NCBI GenBank assembly: GCA_932521035.1 | Contig: OW051494.1 | Span: forward strand, 3,768,001-3,832,000 | Length of the DNA stretch: 64,000 bases | Reading direction: 5' to 3' | From: Oscheius dolichura | Taxonomy: Eukaryota; Nematoda; Chromadorea; Rhabditida; Rhabditidae | Part shown: positions 38,301-49,007 of the stretch, piece by piece | Position numbering within the stretch: position 1 is the stretch's first letter | Layout: each line of letters opens with the position of its first letter | Translations under genes and position numbers: made by a program | Notes under the pieces: model-generated | Told to the model about the DNA's origin: nothing | Seen by the model: only the letters and a program-made list of their open reading frames with translations | Databases searched by the model: none

Positions 38301-39602
38301 GCTCGATAACCAAAGGAATTTATCTGCTGTTATTAATCTGTTTTAGACATACTTGGCAGTTGTTGAATGGGATGGATTAGATGACGAACATCTTATTATT
38401 GCTCCAACAGGACATTGTTCTTCGACCATTCAGCTCGATGAAAATGTTTGGGATGAAATGCGCCTCTGGAGAAAAGGTTAGACTTATTTTGAGCAATATA
38501 TGCTTTTAAGGGTTAACGGCAATGTGGAGGGAACAAGGTAAAGATTGTGTTTTTCTGGAAATGTCTCGTAACGTAAATATGAATCCACATGTAGTTGTCG
38601 AATGTATTCCACTACCTGAAGAAGTAGGTGATACGGCTCCCATTTATTTCAAGGTTAGTTTGAAGTAATTTTCTATCTTGCTGACGTGCCTAACTAGTTC
38701 CATTTAAAGTTGTTTTGAATGATTTGCCTACTTGTTGACGCACTTGAGAGAAACCTGTCTTTTAACTTTTATCACTACTCCGAAAACATAGTACCCCTAA
38801 CTAACTTACACCAGGGGAACAACAACAATGTTTGAATACTTATACTACATCCAAAAGCTTAAAAAAATTCTGTTATATTTCTATAAAAACTACTTATTAA
38901 AACACTGCATACAGAGAAGGATACATTAACGATTTGCGTTTCGAGCATTAGAAAATCGCAGTTATTGTTTCTCCTCTCTAATTGGGCTATCCAGCGTGTT
39001 GTGGTGATAGTGCGCTTATCGACTTATCTCTCGACTGAACCGGGTTTGGCGCCACGGTGTCTGTAAGAGACGAAAGGGGGCATTAGATAAACTAAAGCAC
39101 TGCTGAGAACCCTTTGACAATATCATTCAAATCAATTTGCCAACGTAACAATTTAATGATTTTTAGAAGGCGATAACAGAATGCGAAGGTGAATACACTA
39201 TCAACAAAAAATTAATCGAAACAAAAGATCTCAGGAAACAAATCCCGAAGTCGTTCAGGTAATTTTAATGTTAAAGAAGTCGTACGAGTTTTTACAGTTA
39301 TTTTGCTATCGACTTTGGTTTACAAAATGGCTACGCTCATGCAATCGAAGACAACGATCACTTTCCAGCTACCTTTGGTCATGTAAGTTGCTTCCTTTTT
39401 ACTTAAATATGCGCGCACGATGCTATAAACAAGAAAAAGTTTTATATTTCAGGAAATTATTGCGGGAATGCTGGATTTACCTCCTAACAAATGGCGAAAA
39501 AAAGATAAACAAGAATTCACAGAACAGAAGAAAAAATGTGACAAAGTGAAAGAGATTTGGGAGCCGTTTGACTGGACGAAAAAGATTAGAAAAAACGAAT
39601 AA
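35357..39602 (+). CDS. CWF19L2: Splicing-associated debranching cofactor CWF19L2
   Basis: CWF19L2 belongs to the Cwf19/Drn1 family, which associates with late spliceosomes and intron-lariat turnover. The N-terminal half is charged and helical (IHAKIMKAEMKGDK joined to ELVRKLKRKLDGG; VVVMMKRDRSGNIVPAS; LEDMLKEEKTGTSKDQLRLF). The CwfJ C-terminal domains begin at 38142 with EHRRLERSLDDCLRCIESS and KHCIVAVGIN, giving the conserved CxxC, then LIIAPTGHCSSTIQLDENVW, VVVECIPLPEEVGD, TAPIYFKKAI, FAIDFGLQNGYAHAIEDN and EIIAGMLDLPPNKWRKK. Most introns are 40-80 bp. Two are long: 36391-38141 (1751 bp, hosting an antisense gene) and about 38655-39166. The join across the first is in phase and restores KEHRRL. 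The chosen ATG (35357) lies one base after a ttttcag; another in-frame ATG is at 35339. Confidence 0.92.
36776..37506 (-). CDS. Secreted PAN/Apple-domain protein nested in a CWF19L2 intron
   Basis: A small gene lying entirely inside, and antisense to, the 1751-bp CWF19L2 intron. Exon 1 starts with two ATGs at 37506 and 37503 and encodes a signal peptide (MMWIVVITSLIPFSLAT), then EWWGDLRAHLNPSRNP. Exon 2 (from about 37228) encodes one PAN/Apple module with six cysteines: ECPQGL, EDCLQKC, RCKAVNYFHPF, KGFCELL and ENIRC. A short third exon, after a 41-bp intron, ends FHGIMKKLAAKVSEF and a TGA at 36776-36778. If that intron is retained the frame ends at 36880. PAN modules bind proteins or carbohydrates outside the cell; the specific role is unknown. 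Length is about 195 residues. Splice signals are good (gtaagt donors; tttcag and cgtttag acceptors). Confidence 0.75.
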
Positions 39603-39753
39603 TACCATAAAAGAAATAAATATTCTCTCTTACCTGACCCCTACCGTTTACCGCGTATGAAATACGCTTTACTATTTATTGGCGAATCTCTGAGCATCCA
39701 GTCTTATGCCATTATTGATCTCCCCGAGGACTTCTTATTTTGATCGGTAAAAC

Positions 39754-40406
39754 ATGGTCTCTCTACCTCGAAGAAAAACTCGCTCAAGGATAACCAAAAA
39801 TAAAAGTTCTGAAAGAAGGAAAACTTCTGGCCGTAAAACTACTTTCCAATATCCCGTAAGTTAAAAACCTCAGTAACTCTATTCGCTGGTACAGGATCCC
39901 AAACTACGCCATTCCCATTTGCCTGGTGATATTCCCCAACCGCCCAAGGTACCGGTATTTAAACATTGAAATAACGCTGAAAACGTTATCAATATTATAG
40001 GATGAACTTCAGGGTATTCCTCACAGCCAAAAATCCAATCGTGCAGCATCACCGGAAGCAAATGGAAGCGGTCGAATAGAAATATCACTTCCCGTCTTTA
40101 GAGAAGTATAGTTCCCTTGATTTTCATTTCAATTGCCCATTTTCTGGTTCCATCATTAAGCTCCATAAAAGGATCTTCACGCAATATAGAAATTGACCAG
40201 CTACTAAAGCGACATGAGCGGCTCGAGGCCGAAGAAAAGATGCTAATTAGACAGTAATAATACCCCATTCCAATTGAAATTATCAATTTAGAGACCGAAT
40301 TTGGCAAAATGAACAGAAACGGAACGCCCGTCTGCTGAAGACACCCAAGCAATCAGAAGATATACCTGCCCTGAAGATTGTTGTGCACCGTAAAACACGT
40401 TCGTAA
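39754..40406 (+). CDS. Small basic protein, function unknown
   Basis: I do not recognise this gene. It starts MVSLPRRKTRSRITKNK and continues through three clear exons joined by introns of 39 and 52 bp (FQYP to DPKLRHSHLPGDIPQPPK to DELQGIPHSQKSN, then RIEISLPVFRE). A fourth exon carries a charged helix (LLKRHERLEAEEKMLIR) and the last ends IVVHRKTRS with TAA at 40404-40406. The join after VFRE is uncertain: the only in-frame solution uses the acceptor at gaccag (about 40199), giving a 91-bp intron. Lys/Arg content is high and the middle is low-complexity, which suggests a nuclear protein. It sits 150 bp from CWF19L2 on the same strand and converges with TRA2. Confidence 0.5.
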
Positions 40407-40544
40407 AAGTCTTGGAAGAATCATAACATGTGGAATGAACTTTTACTTGAAGAGAAATCAATCGAGAGTAATAAGGGACAAGAGACCAATTATAGAAGCT
40501 AGGCAAACATTATCAACATAATAAGAGTAATAATACATCGCGTT

Positions 40545-41863
40545 TTAATACGAGCGAGATCGGCTGCGATAGCGACGAGGAGATGGAGAACGTCTACAAG
40601 CTCTTTTTAATTTGTAACTAAAAAAATACAATACCTGCGGCGCGGAGGAGGAGAGGGGGATCGTCGACGATGTCCTCCTCCATATCCACCGTATCCTTCA
40701 CGGTACGATTCGCGACGACGGAAACTGTCTCTATCTCCGCCAAAGCGACCACCACGACCACGTGGAGGACGAGAAGATCCAGTTTCAGTTCCAGGTCCAT
40801 GACCTCCTCCCATATACTGTCCAGGAGTTGGAGTATGAGCTCGCTTTGTTATGGAATAGTCGACACGAATCTAAATGAAAAGTTAGAAATTTTTCCATAA
40901 AAACCTTATGTCCATCAAGATCGCTACCATTCAACTCATCGCGAGCATTTGTAGCACTGTCAATCTCCGTGAAATAAACAAACCCAAAACCACGAGAACG
41001 CCCAGTGGGATGATCGTAAACAAGTTCCACCTAAAAGGATTAAGAAAATAAGTAAATTTGTTTAAGAAAACTACTTTATCTATGTCACCGTATTTTCCAA
41101 ATACTTCCTTCAGATCTTTTTCTGTTGTATATAGACTCAAATTGAAGATTCCAACACATCTACTGGGATCAGGATTTTCACGTGAACGATTAGGAGCCCA
41201 AGCGCCTCCACGACGGTTACCACCTCCATGTCTTATGCGGTAATCAGGTGTACGAGAACGGCTTTTGCGTGAATACCGTCTTGACCTGAAATTTTAAAAA
41301 AACAAGGAAATACTGTTAAAAGTAAGGCTTACGGTGATGGTGTTCGACGACGATATTCGTCACGCAGAGGAGGACTTCGAGAACGGGATGGAGATCGGGA
41401 TCTCTGAAAGAAAAGGTTTACAATATAAACCAGAGGCGTCGATCATCAGTGAGGTATGAACACCAAAGCGGCCCACACTCACCAGTCCCATTTCTTCATC
41501 ACTGAATCTTGTCCAACCTTTTCAACAACTCTTCTTACGCCAATAACATCGCTCTTGATATTTCTTATCTTGTGCTTCATTCTCTTTTCTTCCCTCCTCC
41601 CTTCTTCTATTCAGCGCATTCACAAATACCCACAGCAGGCTTCATTTATAAAAACAGCTACCAATCTTGTTCTTCGTTTTCTTCACACACTGATGAGCAA
41701 ACTATCAAAAATTTTAATGTTGAATTTAGCTGATAGTTACCCCAAAATATTTCCAAAAAAGCTTATAAAATTTGCGATTTGTTAATTTTAAAACATAAAA
41801 AAGTACCTGGATAGGCGTACCGCCACGGGATCTACTCATTGAACGAGAACGTGAACGCGGCAT
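40545..41863 (-). CDS. TRA2: Splicing regulator TRA2 (transformer-2)
   Basis: TRA2 is an SR-like protein that binds GAA-rich exonic enhancers. The layout is the family's RS1-RRM-RS2. RS1 is [34 protein letters not shown] and [14 protein letters not shown]. The RRM has RNP2 ([20 protein letters not shown]) and RNP1 (RGFGFVYF), then [17 protein letters not shown] and [12 protein letters not shown], which is the TRA2 signature linker. After a Gly/Arg-rich region ([15 protein letters not shown]) comes RS2 ([12 protein letters not shown] and [18 protein letters not shown]). Introns are 31-50 bp except the first, about 400 nt (41404-41806), which contains a candidate poison exon. The ATG follows gtttctag by four bases on the minus strand. 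C. elegans has a single orthologue (rsp-8). Confidence 0.94.
41483..41689 (-). promoter_or_regulatory. Candidate TRA2 poison exon, GAA-rich
   Basis: Inside TRA2 intron 1, on the sense (minus) strand, 207 nt are bounded by an acceptor (tttgctcatcag) and a strong donor (gtgagtgtgg). Read in phase after exon 1 the segment runs 15 codons and meets TGA (TTT TAT AAA TGA). It is full of GAA/AGAA motifs (gaagaaaacgaagaacaag, gaatagaagaaggg, gatgaagaaatgg), the known TRA2 binding element. Vertebrate and fly TRA2 genes limit their own level through such an exon; the equivalent role here is inference. Confidence 0.6.
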
Positions 41864-42001
41864 CTTTCTAGAAACGAGGATATAATCGTATATTGAGAAA
41901 AGATAATCAACATTGTGAAGACAGTGAATAAAAATGAAACCAAAATGGGCAATACACTTTATTATTATTATCTATGAATTAATAAACACGCCAGCGCGAT
42001 A

Positions 42002-42742
42002 TTACTTCTTATTTTTCTTTTTTATAACTCGATTGGGAGAGAAGTCGATTTCCTTGGTCTTTTTCTCATCTTTTTTTGTAGCCAAATGGTCCTTGAGCAA
42101 CTTGTAATTTATATTCTTTCTTTTAGAAGGAAGACCACCCAAGGAAATCTAAACATGACAATGAACGAGAGAATAAAATTCTAAAGTGAAAATATAAGCG
42201 CAATTAAAAATGTAATCCAGCTGGTTGGTAAGAGTATTGCAATCAATGCACTAAATGATTAAAAATAGCAAGAATGATTTCTGAAAGCAAAGCGAGATAA
42301 AAAAACTTACCACTAATCTTTCTGTAGCTTCATTTTTTACGCTTTCAGATGATTCTCTTGCTAATAATTGTTCAACCTAAAAGTGAAACTAAATGCATTG
42401 AAAAATAACAGAAATTAAATTGAAAATCGGAACTTACTTCGAAAGTTACTTTTTTCAAATTAGGTTCTCTATTCATCTTATTTATTGAGCTCTTTTTCTT
42501 TAAAATTTTAGGAGCCGTGTTTTTTATTTTTAAAACACAAGGTACGACTTGTACTTGCTGGTTTTCCGCTTCGGCCGCAGGAAATGACAGAGAATCGGTA
42601 TGATTCTCCTGAGAATGAAATTTAGTACAAGTCTTACAATTACGGTTACCTGAATCTTTTTCGAAGTTAAGCCTTCCACTAGCTCCGATAGGGATTTAGC
42701 TTCCCCAAAGCTCGAACCGCATCCCCAGTCATCGGAAGCCAT
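42002..42742 (-). CDS. C1orf131/DUF4602-like nuclear protein
   Basis: A Lys-rich protein of about 155 residues in four exons. It begins MASDDWGCGSSFGEAKSL and SELVEGLTSKKIQ. The third exon ends NLKKVTFE, the next is VEQLLARESSESVKNEATER, and the last carries ISLGGLPSKRKNINYKLL followed by a Lys tail (VIKKKNKK). The spacing of VTFEV, a short helix, LGGLPSKR and NYKLL resembles the DUF4602 family (human C1orf131, implicated in small-subunit ribosome biogenesis). Identity is therefore a motif-level resemblance only. On the minus strand ttttccag lies six bases before the ATG. It is divergent from the slingshot gene. Introns are 50-140 bp, longer than the local average. Confidence 0.55.
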
Positions 42743-43599
42743 TATAGTCTGGAAAATGTTCGAAGTGGTTTTATAACACTAACAATGTGAAATAATCATT
42801 AGAAAGAAGAGAAAAGAAAAAATTAATAAAAATAATATCCTACTTGATGTTGTTCCAAAAGGCTGCTGCCTGTGAAAAATGCAATCCTCTAGACGTCCAT
42901 TGAGATTGATACCGTTAATAAGAAGCAATTTTTTGTAGGAGATCGGTCGCACACGAACAAGTACACAATAAGTGAAGGTTACTTTGAGGCTGAGGCAAAA
43001 TTTATTTTTTGCATGCTTTTTCCCGGAATTCTGTTCTGTCTAGAGCGTTCGAGGACCTATCGTAAACCGACCTTTAATCGTCGCAAAAAATGCCCGGTTT
43101 TCTGAGAGCGCTATATACACGGTGCCTTATTAGTAAGCAGTTGCTCACATACTCCAATGGATATCCTTCTGACCTTATATTCTCCTACTCTGAACAACTT
43201 CTCTTTCAATAAGATCTATGCTACGATGAAATTATCAAAGAATATGTATTTTATAAGGATGCATGGTTATAAAGTATTGTAAAGCTTCAAATATACAAGA
43301 ACTTCTGTGTAAGGCTGTTACAGCAGATTGGTTCCTTTTACCAGAACACACCCTGCCAGATGACCCAAAAATGGCAAATTGGTGGGCGTAGAACACCAGC
43401 GACGCAAGCCATTGATTGGAATATTGGCAACAACAATTATAGCTATAGCTGCAGGCGTATTGCAAATATCTTTATTCTATTGTGTGCTTCTCGGCATACT
43501 GCTCTCCTATATTCGTTTCCCCCTCTCTATTCATCATCTGAGTTACATCTTCATTCTTTTAGATACCAGTAAAATGACGTTTAGCTAATATTTACAGTG
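42743..43599. other. Divergent spacer with unresolved small frames
   Basis: Separates the C1orf131-like gene (-) from slingshot (+). The plus strand has pieces that look partly coding: MPGFLRALYTRCLISKQLL from 43090, then DWFLLPEHTLPDDPKMANWW near 43330-43385, and in another frame a hydrophobic stretch PLIGILATTIIAIAAGVLQ (43401-43457). I found no set of splice sites joining them without a stop. It could be a small membrane-protein gene, a pseudogene or chance. Confidence 0.3.
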
Positions 43600-45544
43600 A
43601 TGTCCCTCGTACAAGTCCAGAGGTCACCTTCCCCCTCTGTCGACGATGAAACAGAAAGTTCGGTATGTTTGAGCTTATATATAAATAAGTTTTTCTCAAT
43701 TTTCAGGAACCGAACGATTCAAGATGTTCTTCAAGAAATCGGGCGTTATCGGAATGTTACTTTGCCGTTCGTGGAGCAGCTGTAATCCTTCCTCATAGAT
43801 TTTTCGAGTATTTGTTTTTTTCTCTTTTCTTATATAAGATTTGCAGCGAGACATCGCCTTCCTGTTCACATTCTTCTGCACAAAGTGTTGAGATTGAGGG
43901 ACATCTGCAGTTGATGATGCGTATATTACGGCCACAGGATACAATAACTATGGCTGTGCGTTTGCAAACGCAGATAGTTGACCATATTCGGTATCTGGCA
44001 GTTGTATCAACCTGTGACGCAGATAGACGAATTCTTTTAATTGGAATGGACTATATGAGCGGACAAATGAGGTATGGTTCTTTTTAATTTACAGAAGTAA
44101 CTTATCCAATTTAGCGTAGGTGTAGTCCTACCTCTCTTATGGTGCAGTCGGGTAGAGCTGGCATCCGATGGCGGAGTTACAGTACATGGTTCTTCGCAAG
44201 CATGTAGCAAAGCAGATAATGCGTTGCTGTTTCGACCAGTTTCAGTGCAAGCGATGTGGTGCGTCTTTTTGGTTGAACAAAGCTCAACGTAAAAGTTTAG
44301 GTTTGTATTTCAAGCACTCCATAAGGAATTGGAAGCTACTCGTCAGTCAGCTAGGCGGTTAAAAGAACCTGCCCCTGCAACTGAATATTATATGGATAGA
44401 ATAAATTCTAAAGATTTTCTTTGCGCGCAGTGGTGAGTTGACATTGAGATTAGATCCATTTTATTATTACTTTACAGGCAACAATCACCCTTGGATTTAG
44501 AAGAAGAATATGATTTAAAGGCAGACACCATTAGAGCTTACACGCTTGACGAAGAAGAACAGGCGAAGGTTTGTAAGTATATTTCTATTTCTTGTTATTT
44601 AGCAGGAATCATTTTTACGCAGAGAGCTGCGGTATATCATGCAAAGTGTTGACTTGGATTCCGTTACAAGTAAAGACATACGCAAACAACTAGAAGAACG
44701 CTGTGGAAGTATTGATGTACATAAAGTTTGTCTACTTCTTTGTTCAATATAAACTAAAATCTATAGGAATTTGTTGATCAAGAAATGCTGGTTATTTTGG
44801 GCCAAATGGACAAGCCAAGCGTTATATTTCCTTATTTAATGCTCGGATCTGAGTGGAACGCATCTAACTGGGACGAACTGAAAGCTAATAAGTAGGCTGA
44901 CCCTTTTTTACCTACCCCTTTCAGCGTTGGATTTATTTTAAATATGACCAAAGAAGTTGATAATTTCTTCCCCCAACATTTCGAATATAAAAAGATATGG
45001 GTAACAGACGACGCCACAACACAACTTCTTCATTATTGGAATTTAACATGGGCGTTTATTAAGAAAGCCAAGTAAATTATATCAAGCACTATCACATGAA
45101 ATTTAGGGATTCTGGAAAAGTTTGTTTGGTTCACTGCAAAAAAGGTATAAGCAGGAGCTCGTCAACAGTGATTGCTTATGCAATGAAAGAATATGGCTGG
45201 CGACTGGAGGAAGCATTAGATTTTGTTAAGAATCGAAGAAACTGCATTACACCGAATGCGGTAAGGCAACTCCCGAATCAAAGAAATGTTTATAGGGATT
45301 CATGGAGCAGTTACGAATGTTTGACGGTGCTTTGGAAGCATCAAGAAACAGGCATACGTTTAACGGTCGAGCTCCTCGCTCGCAGTCCGTTAGTTGCCGT
45401 ACTCCACGAAATCCTGCTACCGACACTACAGTTCGTGTGATTGTTCGAACTTTCGAAACTATGAGAGATAGCTCGGACCCAGCAAGACATACATTTCCCC
45501 TAGACGCGATAGCAAAGCGAACATCTCTGCCTCAAATGAGCTGA
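43600..45544 (+). CDS. SSH: Slingshot-type cofilin phosphatase
   Basis: Slingshot phosphatases dephosphorylate and so activate ADF/cofilin, promoting actin turnover. The start MSLVQVQRSPSPSVDDE matches the slingshot N-terminus. The SSH-N domain follows (GHLQLMMRILRPQDTITMAV, LLIGMDYMSGQM, FRPVSVQAMW), then the DEK-C-like helix region (FLRRELRYIMQSVDLDSV, TSKDIRKQLEERC) and the dual-specificity phosphatase domain (DQEMLVILGQMDKPSVIF, LMLGSEWNASNWDEL, ILNMTKEVDNFFPQHFEY). The active site is VHCKKGISRSSSTVIAYAMK; Cys and Arg of the CX5R loop are present, but the usual Met after the Lys is replaced by Lys. The protein ends soon after the phosphatase domain (RTSLPQMS), without the long Ser-rich tail of vertebrate forms. 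The ATG lies two bases after tttacag. All introns are short. Confidence 0.93.
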
Positions 45545-45773
45545 TATTGAGAAAACTACGAGTATGCTACAGGTATTTCCCTGAGATGTGATATAAATAA
45601 TAAACATTCTATACTCTGCTTGTAGACTTTCTCTAGATAGCATCCCCTCCAAAGAGAAAATAGAAATTTTCGTGTGATAGAAACCTTTTATCTCCTTTAT
45701 TTTCTATTATTTTACAATAACAACCAACTGCTCAAGGCAGTACTAAAAAGTCGGGAGCACTACGGCAAAAAAC

Positions 45774-46375
<602 letters not shown>

Positions 46376-46710
46376 GATACCTGAAACTTCAATACTAAAA
46401 AAAGGACACAAAAATTATGAAGAAATACGAGATATGTACAACTGATAAAATAAATGCCAAGCTTTTGGGAGTAGCAGAGCACCGACTGCCCTTCACTCGT
46501 CTCGTCGGAAAATGCAGCCGCCCGTTGCGATCCTTCGCGGCCTTTAAAACTCGTGTCGAGACCAGACAGGCTCTCGCCGCGAACAGAAATGAAGAAAAGA
46601 AATTTGGCAAAAATCCAAGATTGATTGTGAAGAAATTTTGATAAGAACAACTGACAGCTAATCTAATTGCTGTGAAACGTGTTGATATAATCAGTATCCT
46701 TTCAAGTAGC
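46376..46710. promoter_or_regulatory. Presumed bidirectional promoter of ATP5MC and GLTP
   Basis: Divergent starts 335 bp apart. It contains the leader and acceptor-like site of the subunit c gene (46381-46382 on the minus strand). The open frames crossing it on both strands have no domain. A GC-richer patch at 46480-46580 may mark the shared promoter core. Confidence 0.4.
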
Positions 46711-47711
46711 ATGGCCTCGAATGAAGAAGAAACTTATTTTTCACGTGAAGAACTGATGTTTCCCCATTTGGATGATGGAAAGATACCTACAGAACAATTT
46801 TTGAGTGCCTGTCAAGGAATTGCCGACTTTGTAGGTAGGCCATGCATTTTCTACATATTTAGAAGCCTTGTACACACGAAGCATAATGAAAACGTAAAGA
46901 AACCGCTTCGTAGGAAAAACCAGTTTTTTTTTTCTCAATTTTCCACGCTTTTTGTTATACTCGAAAAATGAGTTTACATCATAACTCGCAACAAAAGCTC
47001 AAATATAAGGTTCCACTTATAAATAACCGAATGCCGTAACTTACTCTAAAAATTACAGGTTTTCTTGGAACAGCGTTTAGTCCCGTAAAAAGTGACATTG
47101 CTGGGAATGTAAATAAAGTCCGGTCCCGCTATGAAAAAGACCGCGAAGGTATGTTCCTATTTGGGTTAAAGTTACGGTTTGAATTTAGGACTGCGATATC
47201 TACAAGATTTAATAGATGCAGATCTGGCGAACAATAACGGCAAAATGGGTGTAGCTACAGAAGGCCTTTTATGGCTGAAAAGGTTAGCTATTACAGCTTA
47301 ATATCTTATTATAATCATCACTTTACAGAGGTCTTGAGTTCATGCTGCAAATGCTATCACTTATGGTGCAAGAGTATAGAGCTGATAGTGATCCTCGGAA
47401 AGCAAATTCCGAAAATTTGAGCGGAATTTTGCAAACAGCCTATGACAAATCCTTGAAAAGGCATCACAACTTTATGGCAAAACAACTTTTCAAGGTATCG
47501 CCTTTTCTCAAAACTTTTTCATAAGTCGTTTCAGGTGTTAATTCATGCTGCACCTTACCGTAGAACTATATTGAAAGCGGTCGCCTTGGGGAAAGACGGA
47601 TTGGATGACGTCTGTATCGGTCACATTGAATCACATTTAGACAATTTTCGGACTAATGTTGCTCAACTAGTTGTATACTATATTGAAAAGAATTTGGAGA
47701 AAACTGCATAG
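46711..47711 (+). CDS. GLTP: Glycolipid transfer protein (GLTP)
   Basis: A cytosolic all-helical protein that carries glycosphingolipids between membranes. Spliced text follows the GLTP fold: DGKIPTEQFLSACQGIADFV, then GFLGTAFSPVKSDIAGNV with the sugar-binding Asp, Asn and Lys (SDIAGNVNKV), KMGVATEGLLWLKRGLEFM with the stacking Trp, KSLKRHHNFMAKQLF with the expected His, and HAAPYRRTILKAVALGKDG. Introns are about 45-50 bp apart from the first (about 220 nt, 46839-47058). The stop is TAG at 47709-47711. Length is about 200 residues, as in other animals. Confidence 0.93.
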
Positions 47712-47993
47712 ATTCGTATAGAAGTATTCATTTTATTCCTGTAAGTCAACCGTTCAAATCTGTGATAACTGCTGTGACATTTTTTACTCATATTTATCTA
47801 CTGTAAATCAATGAACAGTTTTACTTGCCTAACTTGTGATCTTACTTACGATTCGCTCTTGACATGAATTCCGATTGTGCACTACATTGGATATAAACAT
47901 TTCTACATCTATCGAAAGTAACACGAGGGTACTGCGCCCTGATATTGTTCTACTTTTTATTTCTGTAATAATAGATAGAACTTAGAAAATCAT

Positions 47994-48248
47994 ATGCCGT
48001 GGAGGATTATCGGGCAGGTTCTGAACAACGAGCAAGTAATTCAGAAGGTAACGTTGTTCCATTCTGGATCACCTTTGCAGCTTGCGGAATCAGCTCCGAT
48101 ACGTGCCGCTGCTAAAGTTATCGTAAGAGGTGCATCTTCAGTTGAAGAAAAAATCGCCAGCTTGCAGTTTGAACAGAAAGCAAGAAGATTTTCAAAAGTT
48201 TTTAAAGAAGAGTATCAGAAAGCTCTAGAAGACAAAAGCCAGAAATAG
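47994..48248 (+). CDS. NCBP2AS2: NCBP2AS2-like small protein
   Basis: A short protein resembling the human NCBP2AS2 product, a small mitochondria-associated protein. It starts MPWRIIGQVLNNEQVIQK. A 33-nt segment with canonical GT...CAG ends (gtaacg, tttgcag; 48049-48081) follows; it is a multiple of three and has no stop, so it can be read either way. Removing it gives VIQKLAESAPIRAAAKV, which aligns with the family's LVERLSESRPIRRAAQ. The rest (SLQFEQKARRFSKVFKEEY) matches the conserved RRAERFRDAF region. Spliced length is 73 residues. It converges with CISD3, the stops being 77 bp apart. Confidence 0.75.
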   Translation: MPWRIIGQVLNNEQVIQKVTLFHSGSPLQLAESAPIRAAAKVIVRGASSVEEKIASLQFEQKARRFSKVFKEEYQKALEDKSQK

Positions 48249-48325
48249 CTGTAGATAGTATGAGACACAATTTGCAAAACCCCAAATAAAATCTTTTTAC
48301 TGATCCTGGCAGAGCCTATCTATAT

Positions 48326-49007
48326 CTACTGAAAACCACCGTTTTTAGGCTTGTATCCTAGCTTATGGGCAACTCCATCGTAAACTGGAGACTCATCACC
48401 AAACATAACCATGCGAGAATTGTTGAAATCTTTAGGAGTACGGTCTACCTGAAAAGCAAAATATAGTAAAAACATGAAATATTCATAAAATGAAAAAGTC
48501 AGTGTATATGTATGAAAGGTCGCACGATTTGTGGGTCGGATGTATAAAACACTTACGTCTTTATGAGTTCGATCGCAAATGGGTCTAGTACTAGTTTGTT
48601 TGCAGTTACACATCCAATATTCACCGGTTTTTTCTACTTGGAACCTTACTGGGCGTACATCTGTTAATCCGTTTAGTTTGTGAGTTCCATCACAGAAAGG
48701 CTGCAAATTATTTTTATTGAGATACGATTTCTTTCTGTAAATTTACTGATTAGGCCAAACGTTTACCTGCGTAATACTTAGTCCACAGGAGCACCACGAA
48801 TACGTTTTTCCTGCTTCTAGCTTAGCTTTTACCGGCTTGATGTCTGCAGGCTTTCCTTTGTAGGGAAGAATGTCAGCCGAAGTGTCCACGACCTTTACTC
48901 CTGTAGCTTTCGTGCGCAAGGAGGATGCCTAATTGACAGATGGACTTAAATTAATAAGGACTTACATATACCGGGAGTTTTGTAAGGCTAGTAGTTCTTC
49001 GTAGCAT
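48326..49007 (-). CDS. CISD3: Mitochondrial NEET iron-sulfur protein CISD3
   Basis: CISD3 (MiNT) is the matrix NEET protein, with two CDGSH-type 2Fe-2S sites on one chain. The presequence is MLRRTTSLTKLP plus ASSLRTKATG. After KPVKAKLEAGKTYSW comes site 1, CSCGLSITQPFCDGTH, which is canonical (Cys-X-Cys-X8-Cys with His). Site 2 is CNCKQTSTRPICDRTH, where the usual Gly of CDG is Arg; the three Cys and the His ligand are kept. The C-terminal tail (SRMVMFGDESPVYDGVAHKL) is longer than in mammals. Three introns of about 43-105 nt. On the minus strand catttag lies 14 bases before the ATG. Confidence 0.93.

Noticed and set aside
41456-41785. 109-codon plus-strand frame in the TRA2 intron
   Set aside because: It is antisense to the GAA-rich segment; the sense-strand exon signals explain the composition better.
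43090-43588. Small membrane-protein gene upstream of slingshot
   Set aside because: Coding-like fragments lie in different frames and no acceptable splice joins were found; kept only as an unresolved spacer note.
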